From Acidimicrobiia bacterium (GTDB taxonomy: Bacteria; Actinomycetota; Acidimicrobiia; Spongiisociales; JAHEDJ01), in the NCBI GenBank assembly GCA_030598025.1, contig JAUVQS010000063.1, forward strand, positions 1 to 8,198: DNA of 8,198 bases, read 5' to 3'. The position numbers and the translations under genes were made by a program. The notes beneath the pieces are model-generated. The model saw only the letters and a program-made list of their open reading frames with translations. It did no database searches and was not told the origin of the DNA. The stretch's first letter is position 1. Each line of letters opens with the position of its first letter. This document shows, piece by piece, positions 5,713-8,198 of this stretch.

Positions 5713-6906
5713 ATGCCCGACGATGAAGCCATGTCAAACGAAACGAACCTCCAGCAGCCTCCCGCCGGCGCCAATGAGCAGCCGTCGGGTGGTGGTGATA
5801 GGGGTTCCCGCCCACCCCTCCGTCGCACAGACGGAATCCTGGGCGGGGTTGCAGCGGGCATTGCTCGCTACTTCGATGTTGAAGCCTGGATCATCCGGTT
5901 GGTATTTCTCCTACTGATGTTCCCCGGAATCGGCATCTTGTTGTACGTGGCCGGATGGGTCCTGATTCCCAAGGAGGGCAACGACGAGTCCATCGGCGAA
6001 CGATGGTTATCGAAGTTCGGCGGCGAGAACGTCGTCGGCACGGTGCTGATCGTCCTCGGCGGAATCTGGGTCCTGGCGATGCTGAGCGATGGAATCGGAG
6101 GCTTCGGCCTCGCCGCCGCGCTGCTGATCATCGGCGTGCTCCTCTATCGAGGAGAAATCGGAACCAAGAAGAGCACGGAACCGACGGCGGCCGCGCCGGT
6201 CGCCTCATCCGTGACGCCTGTAGTTGAATCTGGAGAGACCATGCCTCCACTTCCCCCGACGCCCCAATATCAGACAACTGTTCCTCCTCCCCCACCACCC
6301 AAGCCGAAACGGCCGCGCTCAATGCTGGGTCGACTGACCTTCGCGGCGATGCTGGTCGGCGTGGGAATCATGGCGATCTTCGATACCGCAGGAGCCATCG
6401 ACCCTTCCAGTCGCCACTATCTGGGCCTCGCCCTCTCGATCACGGCGGCAGGACTTCTCGTCGGCGCTATCTGGGGCCGATCGCGGGCGTTGATTGCCCT
6501 GGGCCTCGTCCTTCTGTTCGGCATGGGTGGAGCAGTAGTGACGGACGTTGTCACCGATATCGAAGCCACCACCGAGTTGTACTCACCGGACTTCGTCGCC
6601 GATATCCAATCGAGCTACCACCTCGACGTCGGCAAACTGGTGCTCGACTTCACAAATGTGGACCTAGCCGGCGAGACCATCGACGTCAGGGCTGACATCG
6701 GAGCGGGCCAGATCGAGGTCAAGCTGACCGCCGATCAGGGCGCAGACGTTGAGGCCCGAACCGGTGTCGGACGGGTAGAGGTCTTCGGACGCTCGAGCGA
6801 AGGTCTCGGAGTTGGTCGCAGCGACGACGTCTCCGGCACCTCCGGAACATTGATTCTCGATCTCGACGCAGGTGTCGGCGAGATCGTCGTGACGCAGGAA
6901 GGATGA
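5713..6906 (+). CDS. PspC-domain membrane protein with C-terminal LiaF/toastrack-like domain
   Basis: This protein has 397 residues from the ATG at 5713. A polar Gly/Pro-rich N-terminus (1-35) leads into a PspC domain (RTDGILGGVAAGIARYFDVE start at 38, TM about 60-85). Two more TM segments lie near 105-123 and 127-145. A Pro-rich linker follows (160-203, with six consecutive prolines at 6283-6300), then three TM segments at about 207-225, 236-254 and 258-278. The C-terminal part (285-397) is beta-rich with repeated short strands (DIGAGQIEV, TGVGRVEV, DAGVGEIVV), as in LiaF_C/DUF4097-type toastrack domains. In Firmicutes LiaF inhibits its partner kinase; a similar role is inferred here. ATG 5713 has only weak GGGA upstream. 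ATG 5731 (MSNETNLQQ) and GTG 5680 are alternatives. The last codon overlaps the next gene. Confidence 0.88.
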   Translation: MPDDEAMSNETNLQQPPAGANEQPSGGGDRGSRPPLRRTDGILGGVAAGIARYFDVEAWIIRLVFLLLMFPGIGILLYVAGWVLIPKEGNDESIGERWLSKFGGENVVGTVLIVLGGIWVLAMLSDGIGGFGLAAALLIIGVLLYRGEIGTKKSTEPTAAAPVASSVTPVVESGETMPPLPPTPQYQTTVPPPPPPKPKRPRSMLGRLTFAAMLVGVGIMAIFDTAGAIDPSSRHYLGLALSITAAGLLVGAIWGRSRALIALGLVLLFGMGGAVVTDVVTDIEATTELYSPDFVADIQSSYHLDVGKLVLDFTNVDLAGETIDVRADIGAGQIEVKLTADQGADVEARTGVGRVEVFGRSSEGLGVGRSDDVSGTSGTLILDLDAGVGEIVVTQEG

Positions 6907-7166
6907 TGATGCAAGAACGACACTCACTCGACGTCTTGTCATTGGTTTTTGGTTTGCTGTTCGCAGCCCTGGCGATACCGGTTCTCGTGACCGATACGCC
7001 CTGGGACTTCGAAGCCGGATGGGTCGTCCCGGCGGTCATCGTGGGCATCGGCCTCGTGATCGGCGCCAGCGCCTTTCGAAACCGAGACGACGCGTTGGAA
7101 GCATCAACCGACCCATCGGTCACCGCGGCGATGGACGAGTTGCCCGACAGCCCGCACTTCGACTAG
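6903..7166 (+). CDS. Small two-helix membrane protein, coupled to the PspC-toastrack gene
   Basis: The product is 87 residues from the first ATG. Two hydrophobic segments (about 11-29 and 38-57) are separated by an acidic/Trp loop (TDTPWDFEAGW). A polar acidic tail rich in Asp, Glu and Ser follows, and Arg residues after helix 2 suggest a cytoplasmic tail. Three ATGs run in a row (6903, 6906, 6909). The first overlaps the preceding TGA as ATGA. The AGGAAGG at 6896-6902 is best spaced for the third, giving 85 residues. No known family was recognised. Its position as the last gene of the PspC-toastrack operon suggests an accessory role in the same envelope-stress module. Confidence 0.75.
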   Translation: MMMQERHSLDVLSLVFGLLFAALAIPVLVTDTPWDFEAGWVVPAVIVGIGLVIGASAFRNRDDALEASTDPSVTAAMDELPDSPHFD

Positions 7167-7173
7167 ATACCCG

Positions 7174-7220
7174 TTCTTGCGTGACTTATGCTCGCTGAGC
7201 GTGCATAAGTCACGCAAGAA
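7174..7220. repeat. Perfect 18-bp inverted repeat (long hairpin)
   Basis: Arms at 7174-7191 and 7203-7220 are exact reverse complements. The 11-nt centre (TCGCTGAGCGT) itself holds CGCT/AGCG around a single G, so almost the whole 47 bp is symmetric. It begins 7 nt after the stop of the small membrane protein gene. It may act as a transcript end or 3' stabiliser for that operon, but no T-tract follows, so it is not a classic intrinsic terminator. Confidence 0.85.
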
Positions 7221-7230
7221 GATGGCAGAT

Positions 7231-7263
7231 GAGGGAGTCCGGTGCGCCGCACCGGACTCCCTC
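7231..7263. repeat. Perfect 16-bp GC-rich inverted repeat
   Basis: Arms at 7231-7246 and 7248-7263 are exact reverse complements around one central C; in RNA the loop would open to several bases. It starts 10 nt after the first hairpin and ends 4 nt before the putative -10 box of the oxidoreductase gene, so it covers the -35 region of that promoter. It may serve as a T-less terminator for the upstream operon, an operator, or both. Confidence 0.85.
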
Positions 7264-7267
7264 TCGC

Positions 7268-7273
7268 TATCGT
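7268..7273 (+). promoter_or_regulatory. Putative -10 box for a leaderless oxidoreductase transcript
   Basis: TATCGT (TANNNT) is followed by 7 nt and the ATG at 7281. No Shine-Dalgarno precedes the ATG. This is the same arrangement as at the FAD-subunit and Nudix genes. Confidence 0.4.
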
Positions 7274-7280
7274 CCGCCTC

Positions 7281-8198
7281 ATGCGTTTTGGAGCTTTCAT
7301 TCCTCAGGGCTGGCGTCTCGATCTCGTCGGAATCCCGGTCGAAGAACAATGGCCAACGATGGTGCGAGTCGCCAACGAGATCGAGCAGTTGGGTTACGAA
7401 TCCGCCTGGGTCTACGACCACTTTCACACGGTGCCCAAACCCACCCAGGAGGTCACCTACGAAGCCTGGACGCTGATGGCGGCACTGGCCGCGGTCACCG
7501 ATACGGTCCGCCTCGGCCAGATGTGCACATGTAACTCCTACCGGCCGCCCTCGTATCTCGCCAAGGTGGCCGCCAATATCGATGTCATCTCCGGGGGACG
7601 TGTTGAGATGGGTATCGGAGCCGGATGGTACGAGCACGAGTACCTCGGCTACGGCTACGAATTCCCGAAACCGTCCATACGCATCGGCATGCTCCGCGAG
7701 GCCGTTGAGATCATGCAACGGATGTGGACCGAGGACGAGGTGACCTACGAGGGCAAGTACTACCAGTTGGCAGGTGCCATCAGCCAGCCCAAGCCCATCC
7801 AGGAACCTCACATTCCTTTCTGGATCGCCGGCGGTGGCGAGAAGCTGACCCTCAACGTGGCGGCCCGGTATGCGAGCTACACAAACTTCGGGGAAACGGT
7901 CGAAGAATTCGATCACAAATCGGAGGTGCTGGCCGGCCATTGCCGGGACGTCGGACGTGATTTCGAGTCGATCACCCGGTCGACGAACTTCAACGTGATC
8001 ATCGGTGAGACCGAAGCCGAAGTACAAGAGAAGACCGACTGGATCGTCGGGCACCTCAGGAAACTCATCGGAGAGCAGCGCGCCGAACGTACTCTCCGCA
8101 ATTTCACCGGACAGGATGGGCTGGTGGGAACACCTGAGCAACTAATCGAGACCCTTCGGTCCTGGGGTGCGGCCGGCATGGACTATGCCATTGTGTAT
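7281..8198 (+). CDS. Luciferase-like F420-dependent oxidoreductase, Rv1855c type (3' partial)
   Basis: 306 codons are visible and the frame is still open at the window end. The protein belongs to the bacterial-luciferase-like TIM-barrel family, whose actinobacterial members mostly use coenzyme F420 (some use FMN). Marks of the Rv1855c-type subgroup (TIGR03560) are MRFGAFIPQGWRLDLVGI at the N-terminus, SAWVYDHFHTVPKPTQE (41-57), RLGQMCTC (77-84), DVISGGRVEMGIGAGWYEHE (101-120), PFWIAGGGEKLTL (179-191) and ARYASYTNFGET (195-206). The substrate is unknown. The visible part covers nearly the whole family length. The ATG at 7281 fits homology and a leaderless start. The long open frame on the opposite strand here is a shadow. 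Confidence 0.93.
   Translation, partial: MRFGAFIPQGWRLDLVGIPVEEQWPTMVRVANEIEQLGYESAWVYDHFHTVPKPTQEVTYEAWTLMAALAAVTDTVRLGQMCTCNSYRPPSYLAKVAANIDVISGGRVEMGIGAGWYEHEYLGYGYEFPKPSIRIGMLREAVEIMQRMWTEDEVTYEGKYYQLAGAISQPKPIQEPHIPFWIAGGGEKLTLNVAARYASYTNFGETVEEFDHKSEVLAGHCRDVGRDFESITRSTNFNVIIGETEAEVQEKTDWIVGHLRKLIGEQRAERTLRNFTGQDGLVGTPEQLIETLRSWGAAGMDYAIVY

Noticed and set aside
7174..7263. Tandem hairpins as a CRISPR or tRNA-like feature
   Set aside because: The two dyads have different sequences, there are no repeat-spacer units, and no cloverleaf or tRNA arms can be drawn.
7104..8141. 345-codon open frame on the minus strand
   Set aside because: It is antisense to the luciferase-like oxidoreductase, whose plus-strand frame matches its family along its whole length.

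Overview
The window looks like chromosomal DNA of a fairly GC-rich actinobacterium. The clues are an F420-type luciferase-like oxidoreductase, a PspC-domain histidine kinase paired with a NarL-type regulator, GTG and ATG starts, and several TANNNT -10 boxes lying 7-8 nt before start codons, as in leaderless transcripts. An acidimicrobial or related uncultured lineage is a guess from protein style and repeat style. No rRNA, tRNA, CRISPR array or transposase gene was seen.

Layout. Positions 1-805 (minus) hold the FAD subunit of a molybdenum hydroxylase (CoxM/XdhB type). It is followed by an overlapping gene of which only the first codons are inside the window. Positions 900-1598 (plus) hold a membrane protein of site-2-protease (M50) type whose expected HExxH motif reads HGLGH. 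Positions 1754-2554 (minus) hold a Nudix hydrolase with a long insertion in its Nudix box; its frame stays open for 45 codons beyond its TGA. Positions 2660-3451 (plus) hold a DUF5996-like protein. Positions 3452-3732 hold a non-coding, strongly structured repeat element with TACGTGG heptamers, an imperfect inverted repeat and a 16-bp palindrome.

The centre of interest is 3733-7166. A response regulator and a PspC-domain histidine kinase (minus, ATGA overlap) are divergent from a PspC membrane protein with a C-terminal LiaF/toastrack-like beta domain (plus). That gene is translationally coupled to a small two-helix membrane protein. The shared promoter region carries three CCCTGA half-sites (two direct, one inverted) in 27 bp, a good candidate operator. 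The set resembles LiaFSR and actinobacterial Psp-like envelope-stress systems. A reasonable model is that the two PspC proteins sense each other or the membrane state and the regulator controls both transcripts; this is inference.

Positions 7174-7263 carry two long perfect inverted repeats in tandem. They are followed by an Rv1855c-type luciferase-like oxidoreductase (7281 onward, plus) that runs off the window.
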